Shown piece after piece: positions 54,898 through 63,604 of a stretch of 64,000 bases of DNA. Source of the DNA: Altererythrobacter sp. TH136 (lineage in GTDB: Bacteria; Pseudomonadota; Alphaproteobacteria; Sphingomonadales; Sphingomonadaceae). The notes beneath the pieces are model-generated. The model saw only the letters and a list, made by a program, of their open reading frames with translations. It had not been told where the DNA came from and did not search any database. Numbering within the stretch: the stretch's first letter is position 1; each line of letters opens with the position of its first letter. Both the position numbers and the translations under genes were made by a program. The stretch covers positions 2,279,501 through 2,343,500 of the forward strand of contig NZ_CP041409.1 of the NCBI RefSeq assembly GCF_007065885.1. Reading direction: 5' to 3'.

Positions 54898-55835
54898 TGA
54901 CAGACGACGAGCCCGACGAACCCCAGACCGACGGCGCCGCCCTTGGCGACCCCGACGTCAACCGCCCGCTGGAGCGGTTCCGGGGTCAGTATCCGATCGT
55001 GGTCGAAGGGCTGACCAACTCGTTCGGCGAGCAGGTCATTCATGAAAACCTGTCGTTGAAGGTGCGGCGCGGCGAAATCCTGGGCGTCGTCGGCGGGTCG
55101 GGCACCGGCAAATCGGTGCTGATGCGTTCGATCATCGGGCTGCAAACGCCGGATTCCGGCAATATCGAGGTGTTCGGTCGCTCGATCACCGATGGCGACC
55201 CGGAAGACGTGATCGGCGTGCGCAACCGCTGGGGCGTGCTGTTCCAAGGTGGGGCGCTGTTCTCCACCTTGACGGTGGGCGAGAACGTCGAGGTGCCGCT
55301 GAAACAGTTCTATCCCGACATCGCGCTCGACCTGATGCACGAGATCGCTCGTTACAAGGTGACGCTGTCCGGCCTGCCGCCTGAGGCTGCGACCAAGTTC
55401 CCGAGCGAGCTGTCGGGCGGCATGCGCAAGCGCGCCGGGCTGGCGCGCGCGCTGGCGCTCGATCCCGAATTGCTGTTCCTCGACGAGCCGACCGCGGGCC
55501 TGGACCCGATCGGCGCGGCGGCGTTCGACCGCCTCACGCGCGAGTTGCAGGATACGCTGGGGCTGACGGTGTTCCTGATAACTCACGACCTCGATACCCT
55601 GCACGAGATTTGCGACCGAGTGGCGGTGATCGCGGACAAGCGGGTGATCGCGGTCGACACCGTACCCAACCTGATGAAGCTCGATCACCCGTGGATCCAG
55701 GAATATTTCAACGGTCCGCGCGGCCGGGCGGCGCTGACGGCGCAGGCACTGGACGAACTGCGGCGGCACATGGACCAGCCGATCGCGGCGCACGCGGTCA
55801 AAGCGTTGGACAATATCAACGGTAAGCAGGCATAG
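54897..55835 (+). CDS. mlaF: MlaF-type ABC transporter ATPase
   Basis: A 312-residue ATPase of the lipid-transport ABC complex. Walker [16 protein letters not shown], the signature [16 protein letters not shown], Walker [11 protein letters not shown] and the switch histidine in LITHDLDTL are all visible. It has an acidic N-terminal extension of about 25 residues and a C-terminal helical extension like other MlaF proteins. The ATG overlaps the mlaE stop (TGATG). Confidence 0.94.
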   Translation: MTDDEPDEPQTDGAALGDPDVNRPLERFRGQYPIVVEGLTNSFGEQVIHENLSLKVRRGEILGVVGGSGTGKSVLMRSIIGLQTPDSGNIEVFGRSITDGDPEDVIGVRNRWGVLFQGGALFSTLTVGENVEVPLKQFYPDIALDLMHEIARYKVTLSGLPPEAATKFPSELSGGMRKRAGLARALALDPELLFLDEPTAGLDPIGAAAFDRLTRELQDTLGLTVFLITHDLDTLHEICDRVAVIADKRVIAVDTVPNLMKLDHPWIQEYFNGPRGRAALTAQALDELRRHMDQPIAAHAVKALDNINGKQA

Positions 55836-55845
55836 GCGAAGGCGA

Positions 55846-56811
55846 ATGGAAACCAGGGCCAATAATGTCTGGGTGGGGGCAGTCACCCTCGCGCTGCTGG
55901 CGGCGCTGGCGCTGTTCTTCGTCTGGCTGGCTGGCCTGAACAAGGGCGAGCAGAACGAATACGACATCTTTTTCAAGCAGTCGGTCGCCGGTCTTGCCAA
56001 GGGTTCGCAGGTGTCGTTCGCGGGCGTGCCGTCCGGACAGGTCGACACGATCGAGCTGTGGCCCACCGACCCCGGCTTTGTCCGTGTGCGGATCAAGGTG
56101 GATGAACAGACCCCGATCCTGGTCGGCACCACCGCCACCATCCAAGGGTCGTTCACCGGCGTTTCGACGATCCTGCTCGACGGCGCGCGCCGTGGGGCGC
56201 CGGCGATAACCTGCACCGGCACTGGTCTGGGGAAGACCGCTTGCCCCGAAGGCGTGCCGGTCATCCCGACCAAACCGGGTGGCCTTGGCGAACTGCTCGC
56301 CAACGCGCCGTTGCTGCTGGAGCGGCTGGCGACGCTGACGGAGCGGCTGACGATGCTGCTGTCCGATCGCAATCAGGCCTCGATCGCGGGCATCCTCGAC
56401 AACACCAACCAGATGACCGCCGACCTCTCGCAGGCTACGCCGCAAGTCCAGCGTACGCTGGCCGAGCTGCAGGTGACCTTGCGCGAAGCAAGCGGCGCCT
56501 TGAACCAGTTCGAGACGGTGCTGGGATCGACTGACCGGCTGCTCAATCAGGAAGGGCAGAGCCTTGCCGCGCAGATGCGCGAGACGTTGAAGTCGGCCGG
56601 CGCGGCGGCGGATGCATTGACTGCCACTGCCAACGATGCGCGCCCTGCTACCCGGCAATTGTCCGAAAGCACGCTGCCTGCGGCCGAGGCCACCTTGCGC
56701 GACCTGCGTGAGACCAGCCGCGCTCTGCGGGCGGTGACCGAGAAGATCGAAACCCAGGGTGCGGGCGGGCTGATCGGTGGGCAGAAGCTGCCCGATTACG
56801 ATCCGAAGTAA
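55846..56811 (+). CDS. mlaD: MlaD/MCE-family substrate-binding protein
   Basis: A 321-residue protein anchored by one N-terminal helix (VWVGAVTLALLAALALFFVWL). The MCE domain, residues about 40-130, contains SVAGLAKGSQVSFAGVPSGQV and GSFTGVSTILLDGA. The C-terminal 190 residues are alpha-helical and coiled-coil-like, as in MCE proteins that form a tube. It links MlaE to periplasmic lipid carriers. It lies 10 bases after mlaF. Confidence 0.92.
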   Translation: METRANNVWVGAVTLALLAALALFFVWLAGLNKGEQNEYDIFFKQSVAGLAKGSQVSFAGVPSGQVDTIELWPTDPGFVRVRIKVDEQTPILVGTTATIQGSFTGVSTILLDGARRGAPAITCTGTGLGKTACPEGVPVIPTKPGGLGELLANAPLLLERLATLTERLTMLLSDRNQASIAGILDNTNQMTADLSQATPQVQRTLAELQVTLREASGALNQFETVLGSTDRLLNQEGQSLAAQMRETLKSAGAAADALTATANDARPATRQLSESTLPAAEATLRDLRETSRALRAVTEKIETQGAGGLIGGQKLPDYDPK

Positions 56812-56847
56812 GGTTGGCCGGCGCGCACCGGCCCAGAGAGGGACGCC

Positions 56848-57432
56848 ATGAGCAAGATCAAGATCGCGGCCGCCGTGGGTGCCACCGCTCTATTGGCCGG
56901 CTGCATCAGCTTTGGCGCCGAGCCACCCGAAAGCTTGCTGAACCTCACGGCCGCCCGGACAGTGGCCGCGGGTACCACCATCAACGGTGATATGACTCAG
57001 GCGATCGCGGTGGTCGAACCGGAGGCGCCCGCCAAGCTGGCGGTTACGCGCGTGCCCGTCCAGATCGACGATACCAACGTGGCTTACGTCAAGGATGCGG
57101 TGTGGGTCGACCGGCCCACCCGCCTGTTCCGCCGGCTGCTGGGGGAAACCATCCGCGCGCGGTCCGGCCGGCTGGTGATCGACAATGATGATGCCGCGCT
57201 GACGCCCACAAACCAGCTGCGCGGCAGCCTGATCGACTTCGGTTACGACGCGCGCACCGCCAGCGTGGTGGTGACGTTCGACGCGGTGCGCGACGTGAAC
57301 GGCACCCAAGTGATGACCCGCCGCTTTTCGTCCACTGTGCCGGGCATCGCGGCCGAGGCTGCGCCGATCGGCGCCGCGCTGAACCAGGCGGCGAACGACG
57401 TGGCGGGCCAGGTCGCCGACTGGGTCGGCTGA
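56848..57432 (+). CDS. ABC-type transport auxiliary lipoprotein (PqiC/MlaA-associated type)
   Basis: A 194-residue outer or inner membrane lipoprotein with the lipobox LLAGC (residues 15-19). The mature part is beta-rich, with VTRVPVQIDDTNVAYVKDAVW resembling the ABC_trans_aux domain of PqiC. Such a gene closes many mla operons in alphaproteobacteria, where it may act as the outer membrane partner. It lies 36 bases after mlaD. Confidence 0.85.
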   Translation: MSKIKIAAAVGATALLAGCISFGAEPPESLLNLTAARTVAAGTTINGDMTQAIAVVEPEAPAKLAVTRVPVQIDDTNVAYVKDAVWVDRPTRLFRRLLGETIRARSGRLVIDNDDAALTPTNQLRGSLIDFGYDARTASVVVTFDAVRDVNGTQVMTRRFSSTVPGIAAEAAPIGAALNQAANDVAGQVADWVG

Positions 57433-57453
57433 CCGCGCGCAGCCCCGGCTGGG

Positions 57454-58659
57454 TCAGCGACGCGCCATGCCGCTCCACTTTGGCGGGGCGAAGCGCAGGA
57501 TGGTGAAGCCGACCAGCGCCGACAGCAGCGAGCCGCCCAGTACGCCGATCTTCATTTCGGACTGCAGCAACGGATCGGCAAATGCGAGGCCGCCGATGAA
57601 GAAGCTCATCGTGAACCCGATTCCGCACAAGATCGATACGCCGTAAATCTGCAGCCAGGTCGAACCACTCGGCCGCGAAGCCAGTCCGAGCGCGATCGTC
57701 AGGGCGACACCGGCGAAGACGCCGATCTGCTTGCCCAGGAACAGCCCTGCGGCGATCGCGACGGGCAGCGGTGCGAACACTTCGCTCCACTCCATTCCGC
57801 CCAGGGGCACGCCCGCGTTCGCAAAGCCGAAGATCGGCACTACCGCGAAGGCGACCCACGGCTGGATGCCGTGTTCGAGCCGGTGGAGCGGTGATGTCTG
57901 GCTGTCAGGCCGTCCAGGCGTGCGCGTGACGGGGATGGTGAAGGCGGCGAGTACCCCCGCCAGGGTCGCGTGGACCCCTGACAAGAGCACCGCGAGCCAC
58001 AGCACCGCAGCCAGCGCAAGGTAGATGGACAGGCGCTGCACTCCGGCTTTGTTCAGTCCGAACATCACCAGCAGGATCACCGCCGAGGCGCCGAGGGCGA
58101 GCAGGTTGAGGTCGGCCGTATATGCAAGAGCGATGATCGCGACGGCGCCCATGTCATCGACGATCGCCACGGTGGTGAGGAACAGCTTGAGCGATGTCGG
58201 CGCGCGGCGGCCGAGGAGGGCGAGCACGCCGATGGCAAAGGCGATGTCGGTCGCGGCGGGGATTGCCCAGCCACGGGCCAGGCCTGGCGTTCCGCCAACC
58301 ACAAGCAGGTAGACTAGCGCCGGGATCGCCATGCCCGCCGCGGCGGCAATAAATGGCAACATGCGATCCGCCCATGTCGCCAGCCGTCCGTCGACGAACT
58401 CGCGCTTGATCTCCAGGCCCACGAGCAGAAAGAACAGGGCCATCAGCCCGTCGTTGATCCAGTGATGCACCGATAGCGGCCCGAGGTACGAATGGAGCAC
58501 CTCGAAATATGGATCGGCGAGCGGGCTGTTGGCGACCACCATCGCCAGCGCGGCGGCGGCCATCAACAACAAGCCGCCGGTCGCCTCGCTCTTGAGGAAA
58601 GAGCGGAGGACTGAGTTGGCTCCGGTGCGCGCTACGGTTGGCTTCACATGCGTGCTCAT
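57454..58659 (-). CDS. nhaA: Na+/H+ antiporter NhaA
   Basis: An electrogenic sodium/proton antiporter with 11-12 helices, 401 residues. The conserved ion-binding aspartates appear in VAIVDDMGAVAIIALAYT, with further motifs LFFLLVGLEIKREFVDG and GCNP-like features in ATDIAFAIGVLALLG. It contributes to pH and Na+ homeostasis. Its ATG at 58659 overlaps the atp12 stop. It is the last gene of the crcB-nhaA operon. The frame stays open to 59031 but that part is atp12 in another frame. Confidence 0.93.
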   Translation of the reverse strand: MSTHVKPTVARTGANSVLRSFLKSEATGGLLLMAAAALAMVVANSPLADPYFEVLHSYLGPLSVHHWINDGLMALFFLLVGLEIKREFVDGRLATWADRMLPFIAAAAGMAIPALVYLLVVGGTPGLARGWAIPAATDIAFAIGVLALLGRRAPTSLKLFLTTVAIVDDMGAVAIIALAYTADLNLLALGASAVILLVMFGLNKAGVQRLSIYLALAAVLWLAVLLSGVHATLAGVLAAFTIPVTRTPGRPDSQTSPLHRLEHGIQPWVAFAVVPIFGFANAGVPLGGMEWSEVFAPLPVAIAAGLFLGKQIGVFAGVALTIALGLASRPSGSTWLQIYGVSILCGIGFTMSFFIGGLAFADPLLQSEMKIGVLGGSLLSALVGFTILRFAPPKWSGMARR

Positions 58660-59354
58660 GGGTGCGCCGCCGCGCGCGCGAATTGCACTGCGTGGTGGAA
58701 ATCGTCCGCGCGCCGCTGCCGGCGTTCCTCCGCCAGCGCATCGCTGCCCCACAGTTCCACTTGCCAGGTCTCCTCCAGTTCGGCCGCGGCCCACAGGGCG
58801 GCGGGATCGGCATCGGGTTCGAGCGCCGAAAGGGCGACGGTCAGCGATGCCGAAAGCGAGGCCAGCACTTCCAGCGCGGCCAGGGTGAATGGGTCGAGCG
58901 ACTCCAGCCGCTGCTGCAGACGGGCGAGGGTCGCAGCCGGTTGCCGGCGGTGGACGATGCCGCTGACCCGTTCCAGCGTCACCCCTTCGCGCGCTTCTAA
59001 CGCGGCGATCACCGGCTCCCATTCCGCCCACTGCCGCCGGTGCAGCGGCTCGTCAGGATCGGCGCGGTAGCAGAGGGTGTCGGTTTCAGCGTAACGCAGG
59101 ATCTTGGCGACCACCTGGGCCGGATCGAGCGTGACCACATCCACGGCATAGTCCGCCAGATCGCGCGCCCGGAACGCTGCGGGATCGATCTCCTCGCCCT
59201 GTGCGCGCCATTCATCGGCCAGCAGTTCGGCCAGCGCGCGGGAGGGGACCACCTGAGCGGCGCCGCCCTGGGTGCGCACACGGCGCCCGTCGAGCGTGAC
59301 TTGCCAGCCACCGCTTTCCGGCTCGACCGACACGCCTTTCCAGAAACGCTTCAT
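58656..59354 (-). CDS. ATP12-family F1-ATPase assembly chaperone
   Basis: A 232-residue homologue of mitochondrial Atp12, which binds the alpha subunit during F1 assembly. The sequence MKRFWKGVSVEPESGGWQV, followed by LDGRRVRTQGG, AELLADEWRAQGEEIDPA and DTLCYRADPDEPL, matches the bacterial family. It starts at ATG 59354, which overlaps the stop of a small membrane protein gene (ATGA); this decides against a GTG 15 bases upstream. Confidence 0.93.
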   Translation of the reverse strand: MKRFWKGVSVEPESGGWQVTLDGRRVRTQGGAAQVVPSRALAELLADEWRAQGEEIDPAAFRARDLADYAVDVVTLDPAQVVAKILRYAETDTLCYRADPDEPLHRRQWAEWEPVIAALEAREGVTLERVSGIVHRRQPAATLARLQQRLESLDPFTLAALEVLASLSASLTVALSALEPDADPAALWAAAELEETWQVELWGSDALAEERRQRRADDFHHAVQFARAAAHP

Positions 59355-59533
59355 TTCGGCGTGCGCCACCTGCGAGCGAGAACCTGGGGCAAGACAAAGA
59401 GGTCGATCAGGCCGGCAATAATGATCGCGTATCCGACCACGCGGCCTTGGTCCCGCTCAAAGCCCCAAATTCCCTGCGTGATCAGGATGCCGAGGATCAC
59501 CAGCGCTACGCCGGCAAGCCGCGCCGCCTGCAA
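59351..59533 (-). CDS. Small two-helix membrane protein between gph and atp12
   Basis: A 60-residue protein with two membrane helices (LAGVALVILGILITQGIWGF and VVGYAIIIAGLIDLFVL) and a short basic C-terminus (LARRWRTPK). Coupled by ATGA to atp12. The first codon is uncertain: TTG at 59533 fits best, with no strong ribosome site. I do not recognise the family. Confidence 0.6.
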   Translation of the reverse strand: MQAARLAGVALVILGILITQGIWGFERDQGRVVGYAIIIAGLIDLFVLPQVLARRWRTPK

Positions 59534-59597
59534 CGCCGCCCAGCGGTTGCGGGCTCGCGTGTCGCTTGCCGCGGAACGGTCTACCGGTCCGTGGTTC

Positions 59598-60260
59598 TCA
59601 GGCGGGCGGCTGGCGATCGAGCAATCCTTCGAGTTCGTCCATCGTGTGCGCCACCGCGTCCGCCCCTGCGGCGACGAGTTCGCTCACTGTGTGATAGCCC
59701 CATGCAACGCCGATCGCCCGCACGCCAGCGGCGCAGGCCATCGCCATGTCGAAGCTCGTATCACCAATCATCACCGCCTGCGCCGGTTCCGCGCCTGCCT
59801 CGGCGAGAGCGGCTTCGAGCATCGCGGGATCGGGCTTGGATGCATGGCGGTCGGCAGTCTGCAGCGAACAGAACAGGTGGTCGATCCCATGGCTGGCGAG
59901 GCACGCGGCGAGACCCCTGTCGGACTTGCCGGTCGCGACCGCGAGCTGCCAGCCCGATGCGTGCAGGCGGGCCAGCAGGGCGGCCATATCCGGGTAAAGC
60001 GGCTCCTCCAGCGATCCGCTGTCACGCGCGGCGCGGAAGGCGGCCTTGTAAGCGTCCACCGCCGCGGCCTGCCGGTCAGGCTCGGCTTCAGGGGCAAGCA
60101 CGCGCACCGCTTGCGGCAGGCTGAGGCCGACGATCCGCCGCACATCGCCGCGGTCGGGTGCCGGCAGCCCGGCCTGCGCGAACGCGGCGTCCATCGCGTC
60201 GCACACCGCCGCCTGGCCATCGACCAGCGTTCCGTCGCAGTCGAACACGGCCAGCTTCAT
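59598..60260 (-). CDS. gph: HAD-superfamily phosphatase, phosphoglycolate phosphatase-like
   Basis: A 220-residue HAD subfamily IA hydrolase. The nucleophile motif is FDCDGTLVDGQ, motif II is in VATGKSDRGL, motif III is KPDPAMLEAAL and motif IV is MIGDTSFDMAMA. The cap domain lies between residues 20 and 90. Phosphoglycolate is the usual annotation, but related HADs dephosphorylate several sugars and nucleotides. Its ATG overlaps the preceding paiB stop. Confidence 0.87.
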   Translation of the reverse strand: MKLAVFDCDGTLVDGQAAVCDAMDAAFAQAGLPAPDRGDVRRIVGLSLPQAVRVLAPEAEPDRQAAAVDAYKAAFRAARDSGSLEEPLYPDMAALLARLHASGWQLAVATGKSDRGLAACLASHGIDHLFCSLQTADRHASKPDPAMLEAALAEAGAEPAQAVMIGDTSFDMAMACAAGVRAIGVAWGYHTVSELVAAGADAVAHTMDELEGLLDRQPPA

Positions 60261-60856
60261 GGCGCCAGCCGCCGGACCAGCTCGGCCAGCGCAGGCGATC
60301 CGGCGGCATCCAGTCCGGCAGCGATCGCGGCGCGGTCTTCGGCCGGCTTGTTCTGCGACAGCTTGATCGTCGGCCGCCAGGCGCGCACCTCCAGCTCGAA
60401 CCCAACGATGCCGCCCAGCAGCTGGCGCCACATGGCGGGCGGAGTTTCGTCAGCGCGCCACGGATCCCCGCCTAGCTGTGCTTCATGCCGCTGGATCAGA
60501 CCGTGCAGCAGAGCCTCTAGCCCGTCGCTGTCCATCCGCCGCACGCGGCCTTCCAGCTCCAGCGCGACATAGTTCCAGGTCGGCACGGTCGCCCGGTCGG
60601 AATACCAGCGCGGCGAGATGTAGCCGTCCGGGCCGTTGACCGTGATCAGCGCGGTGGCGCCGTCCAGCCAGCGGGTGAGGGCGTTGCCGCGAGCGAGGTG
60701 GAACTGCACCGCGCCGTTTCCGGTCGAGAGAACGGGCGTGTGCGCCACCCGGGGGCCGTCGGGCGTGGTCTGGAACACCATCCCGAAGCCCACCTCCTCG
60801 ATCAGCGTTTCAAGCAGCGCGCGATCGTCGCTGCGGAACAGCTGGTTGGGGTGCAT
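60257..60856 (-). CDS. PaiB-family FMN-binding negative transcriptional regulator
   Basis: A 199-residue protein like Bacillus PaiB, named for its repression of sporulation and protease genes. Conserved features are MHPNQLFRSDD at the N-terminus, GPDGYISPRWYS, TWNYVALELEGRVR and MWRQLLGGIVGFEL. Members have a flavin-reductase-like split barrel; the true activity is not established. The start overlaps the rluC stop by one base (TGATG) and its stop overlaps gph. Confidence 0.87.
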   Translation of the reverse strand: MHPNQLFRSDDRALLETLIEEVGFGMVFQTTPDGPRVAHTPVLSTGNGAVQFHLARGNALTRWLDGATALITVNGPDGYISPRWYSDRATVPTWNYVALELEGRVRRMDSDGLEALLHGLIQRHEAQLGGDPWRADETPPAMWRQLLGGIVGFELEVRAWRPTIKLSQNKPAEDRAAIAAGLDAAGSPALAELVRRLAP

Positions 60857-62046
60857 CAGCGCTTGCCCCTGCCGGGTGATTTCGGCCCGGGCTTCGCTCC
60901 ACTCTTGTTCGGGCCCGTCTTCTTCGGCGGCGCCTTGGGCATATCCTTGCGCCCGCGGCGGGTCGGCTTGGACTTGCGCAGTTGCTTGGCATGCTGGCGC
61001 GCTGCCTGCTTCTTGTCTTCGCGCGACGGCGGCGGCGGGCCTTCGGTGGGGGACGCATCGCTCAAGGATTCATCAAAGCCCAGCTGGATCATGCTGGCGG
61101 CGAAGTGCTCGGGCAGCGGTGCGGTGACGTCCAGCTTGCCGCCACCCCCGGACTTACCGACCGGGTGATCGATGATCAGGCGGCGCGCGTGAAGGTGCAT
61201 CTTGCGGCTGACGCTGCCGGTCAGGAACGCCTCCTGCCCGCCATACTTGCCGTCGCCTACGATCGGGTGGCCAATCGCCGCCATGTGCGCGCGCAGCTGG
61301 TGCGTGCGGCCGGTGAGCGGTTCCAGCTCCACCCATGCCGCGGCGTTGCCGGCGCGTTCGACGACGCGATAGCGGGTCTTGGCCGGCTGACCGTTCTCCT
61401 CGTCGACGTGCATCTTTTCGCCGCCGGTGCCGGGCTGCTTGGCGAGCGGCGCCTCGATCATGCCGTGCGCCACGTCGGGCACGCCGGTGACCAACGCCCA
61501 GTAGACTTTCTTGGCCGAGCGGCCGGAGAACCGCTTGGAAAAGAACGCCGCGCTGCCGGGAGTTCGGGCGATCAGCAGGACGCCGGAGGTGTCCTTGTCC
61601 AGCCGGTGAACCAGCCGGGGGCGCGGCTCCTCGCCGGTGACGAAGGCGTCGAGCAGGCCATCGACATGGCTGTGCGTCTTGGTGCCGCCTTGCGTCGCAA
61701 GACCGGGCGGCTTGTTGAGCACGATGGCGGCTGGCGTCTTTTCCAGCACCATCGCTTCGGCTTCCGCGATTTGCGCGTCGGTCAGTTCGCGTTTCGCCGG
61801 AGCGGCTTTGCGATTGGGCAAGTCGCCGCCGGGCGGGACCCGCAGCACCTGGCCAGCGGCGAGGCGATCTTCGGGCTTGGCGCGCTTGCCGTCGACCCGG
61901 ATCTGCCCGGTGCGCGCCCACCGGCTGACGGTGGCGAATCCGACTTGCGGCAGGTGGCGCTTGAACCAGCGGTCGAGGCGAATGTCGTCATCGTCCGGCG
62001 CGACGGTGAACTGGCGCACATCGCTCGATGGCAGGGGATCGCTCAT
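60856..62046 (-). CDS. rluC: RluC-like 23S rRNA pseudouridine synthase with basic C-terminal tail
   Basis: A 396-residue RluA-family enzyme. The S4 domain (DDIRLDRWFKRHLPQVGFATVSRW, residues 18-41, with GKRAKPEDRLAAG) precedes the catalytic core with Asp in LVHRLDKDTSGVLLI, and PLTGRTHQLRAHMAAIGHP is present. About 70 C-terminal residues are highly basic with Lys/Arg/Pro repeats (RRGRKDMPKAPPKKTG), an unusual extension that may bind RNA. RluC modifies 23S positions 955, 2504 and 2580 in E. coli. It overlaps crcB and paiB. Confidence 0.92.
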   Translation of the reverse strand: MSDPLPSSDVRQFTVAPDDDDIRLDRWFKRHLPQVGFATVSRWARTGQIRVDGKRAKPEDRLAAGQVLRVPPGGDLPNRKAAPAKRELTDAQIAEAEAMVLEKTPAAIVLNKPPGLATQGGTKTHSHVDGLLDAFVTGEEPRPRLVHRLDKDTSGVLLIARTPGSAAFFSKRFSGRSAKKVYWALVTGVPDVAHGMIEAPLAKQPGTGGEKMHVDEENGQPAKTRYRVVERAGNAAAWVELEPLTGRTHQLRAHMAAIGHPIVGDGKYGGQEAFLTGSVSRKMHLHARRLIIDHPVGKSGGGGKLDVTAPLPEHFAASMIQLGFDESLSDASPTEGPPPPSREDKKQAARQHAKQLRKSKPTRRGRKDMPKAPPKKTGPNKSGAKPGPKSPGRGKR

Positions 62047-62450
62047 GCCGCGAGCCGCATGACGATAAGCCCGATATACAGCCCGGTCAGTCCCGCCAGC
62101 ACCGACACCGCGGCGTACGCCAGCGCAGCACCGCTCTGCCCCCGCTCGATGAGCAGCATCAGTTCAAGGCTGAAGCTTGAGAAGGTGGTGAACCCGCCGA
62201 GCAGGCCCACGCCCACCAGCAGGCGCCACTGCTCGCCGCCCGTGCCATGGCGCGCTAGCCAGCCCGCGAGCAGGCCCATCGCCAGGCTGCCGGTGACGTT
62301 GACCACCAGCGTCGCCCATGGAAATGCCATCATCGCGGAGGGGCCGAACACCTGGGTGAGGCCACGCCCCACCTGATAGCGCAGCAGGGCGCCCGCTCCG
62401 CCACCGGCGAAGACCATGGCACTTGCGGTCAAGGGAGAAGGGGCGTTCAC
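62043..62450 (-). CDS. crcB: Fluoride ion channel CrcB (Fluc)
   Basis: A 135-residue four-helix protein; dimers form the fluoride exit channel. GGGAGALLRYQVGRGL, WATLVVNVTGSLAMGLL and LGGFTTFSSFSLELMLL are the typical motifs, with the conserved Asn and Phe residues lining the pore and the central GFTTFS. The start is GTG at 62450; ATG 62417 is an alternative. I looked for a fluoride riboswitch upstream and saw none. It is first in the operon that ends with nhaA. Confidence 0.92.
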   Translation of the reverse strand: MNAPSPLTASAMVFAGGGAGALLRYQVGRGLTQVFGPSAMMAFPWATLVVNVTGSLAMGLLAGWLARHGTGGEQWRLLVGVGLLGGFTTFSSFSLELMLLIERGQSGAALAYAAVSVLAGLTGLYIGLIVMRLAA

Positions 62451-62575
62451 GCCGGGCGCCTTAGCGGGTGCCTCGCGCGATGCAAAGGCATGCGCGGCCT
62501 TGCAGAATCGCGGAGGCCGCGCTAAGGGCGCTCCGGTTCGCGGGACATCCGGCTCGGATGCCTCGCCTTTTTCGT

Positions 62576-62610
62576 TATAAAACAATGGCGCAATCCCGCC
62601 GCGAAGCGGG
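62576..62610 (+). promoter_or_regulatory. rpsU promoter -10 element and leader hairpin
   Basis: TATAAA (62576-62581) is a good -10 element, with transcription expected near 62588. The leader then holds a CCCGC-CGCGAA-GCGGG hairpin (62595-62610), 32 bases before the rpsU ATG. No convincing -35 is seen. The hairpin could have a role in autoregulation; this is an inference. Confidence 0.4.
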
Positions 62611-62642
62611 CTCTGGGCTTTTGCTGTGAGGTTTACGGCTAC

Positions 62643-62849
62643 ATGCAAATCATCGTTCGCGATAACAACGTCGACCAGGCTCTGCGCGCGCTCAAGAAGA
62701 AGCTGCAGCGCGAGGGCGTGTATCGCGAGATGAAGCTTCGCCGGCACTATGAAAAGCCCAGCGAAGTGCGCGCCCGTGAAAAGGCTGCCGCCGTCCGCCG
62801 CGCCCGCAAGATGGAGCGCAAGCGGGCGGAGCGCGACGGGGTCAAGTAA
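62643..62849 (+). CDS. rpsU: 30S ribosomal protein S21
   Basis: A 68-residue highly basic protein of the small subunit, involved in initiation on mRNAs. The sequence [20 protein letters not shown] is conserved, and the C-terminal part has many Arg/Lys residues ([15 protein letters not shown]). It is a single-gene unit followed by an intrinsic terminator. Confidence 0.97.
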   Translation: MQIIVRDNNVDQALRALKKKLQREGVYREMKLRRHYEKPSEVRAREKAAAVRRARKMERKRAERDGVK

Positions 62850-62884
62850 GCCCCGCTTGCACCGAACACAGCTCTAAGGCATCG

Positions 62885-62913
62885 GGGCGCGGAGAAATCC
62901 GCGCCCTTTGCTT
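62885..62913 (+). terminator. Intrinsic terminator of rpsU
   Basis: The perfect 9-bp stem GGGCGCGGA/TCCGCGCCC (62885-62893, 62898-62906) has a GAAA tetraloop and is followed by TTTGCTT. It sits 35 bases after the rpsU stop and 20 bases before the FKBP gene. Confidence 0.93.
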
Positions 62914-62933
62914 ATCACCCGCGAGAACAGTTT

Positions 62934-63518
62934 ATGACCGAGATCACCCGCGTACCGCTCCGGCCGATCACCAGGGGATCGCTGACCAAGCTGTGGCTGG
63001 GGGTCGCGGCGGCGGTGGCGCTGGCCGGCGGGCTCGCCTGGGCGGCCGCGCCGCAAGGGGTGCAGGTGGAAACCGTGGCCGAGGGCAACGGACCGCGTCC
63101 GGGACCCGACGATGTGGTGTTCATCCGCTATACCGGCAAGCTGACCGACGGCACGGTGTTCGACCAGTCGAAGGAACTGCCGTTCCCGACCGGTGGACTG
63201 CTGCCCGAAGGCATGCCGATGCAGGTGTCAGGCGTCGTCCCGGGCTTCAGCGAAGGGCTGCAGCAGATGCAGAAGGGCGGCAAGTACGTCCTGACCATCC
63301 CGTCGGACAAGGCGTATGGCGCCACGCCGCCCCCGGGCGCGCCGATCCCGCCCAATGCGGACCTCGTGTTCGATGTCGAGCTGGTTGATTTCATGAGCGA
63401 GGCCGATGCCCAGCGCCGGTTCCAGGTGCTGCAGCAGATGATGGAACAGCAACAGGGGCAGCAGGGTGCCCCCGGCCAGGCTCCGGGCGCGCCGCGCGAT
63501 CCGGGCGCCCCGCAGTAA
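62934..63518 (+). CDS. FKBP-type peptidyl-prolyl isomerase, membrane-anchored
   Basis: A 194-residue protein with an N-terminal helix (LTKLWLGVAAAVALAGGLAWAAA) that serves as anchor or signal. The FKBP domain, residues about 50-150, contains PDDVVFIRYTGKLTDGTVFDQS, FSEGLQQMQKGGKYVLTIPS and YGATPPPGAPIPPNADL. The C-terminus is Gln/Pro/Gly-rich. It probably folds proteins in the periplasm. Confidence 0.9.
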   Translation: MTEITRVPLRPITRGSLTKLWLGVAAAVALAGGLAWAAAPQGVQVETVAEGNGPRPGPDDVVFIRYTGKLTDGTVFDQSKELPFPTGGLLPEGMPMQVSGVVPGFSEGLQQMQKGGKYVLTIPSDKAYGATPPPGAPIPPNADLVFDVELVDFMSEADAQRRFQVLQQMMEQQQGQQGAPGQAPGAPRDPGAPQ

Positions 63519-63604
63519 GCTTTTCACGACAAGCTCACCTTTCGCTCATGGCGCGCGAAATGTGATGCGCTAGCGTGGCTCCATCGAAATGCGAGGAGCC
63601 ACCT

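Noticed and set aside
62451-62640. Possible fluoride riboswitch before crcB
   Set aside because: No GGGAUG-type crcB motif or pseudoknot pairing seen on the minus strand.
62043-62747. A 234-residue frame extending crcB upstream across rpsU
   Set aside because: The N-terminal part is antisense to rpsU; the CrcB family begins near GTG 62450.
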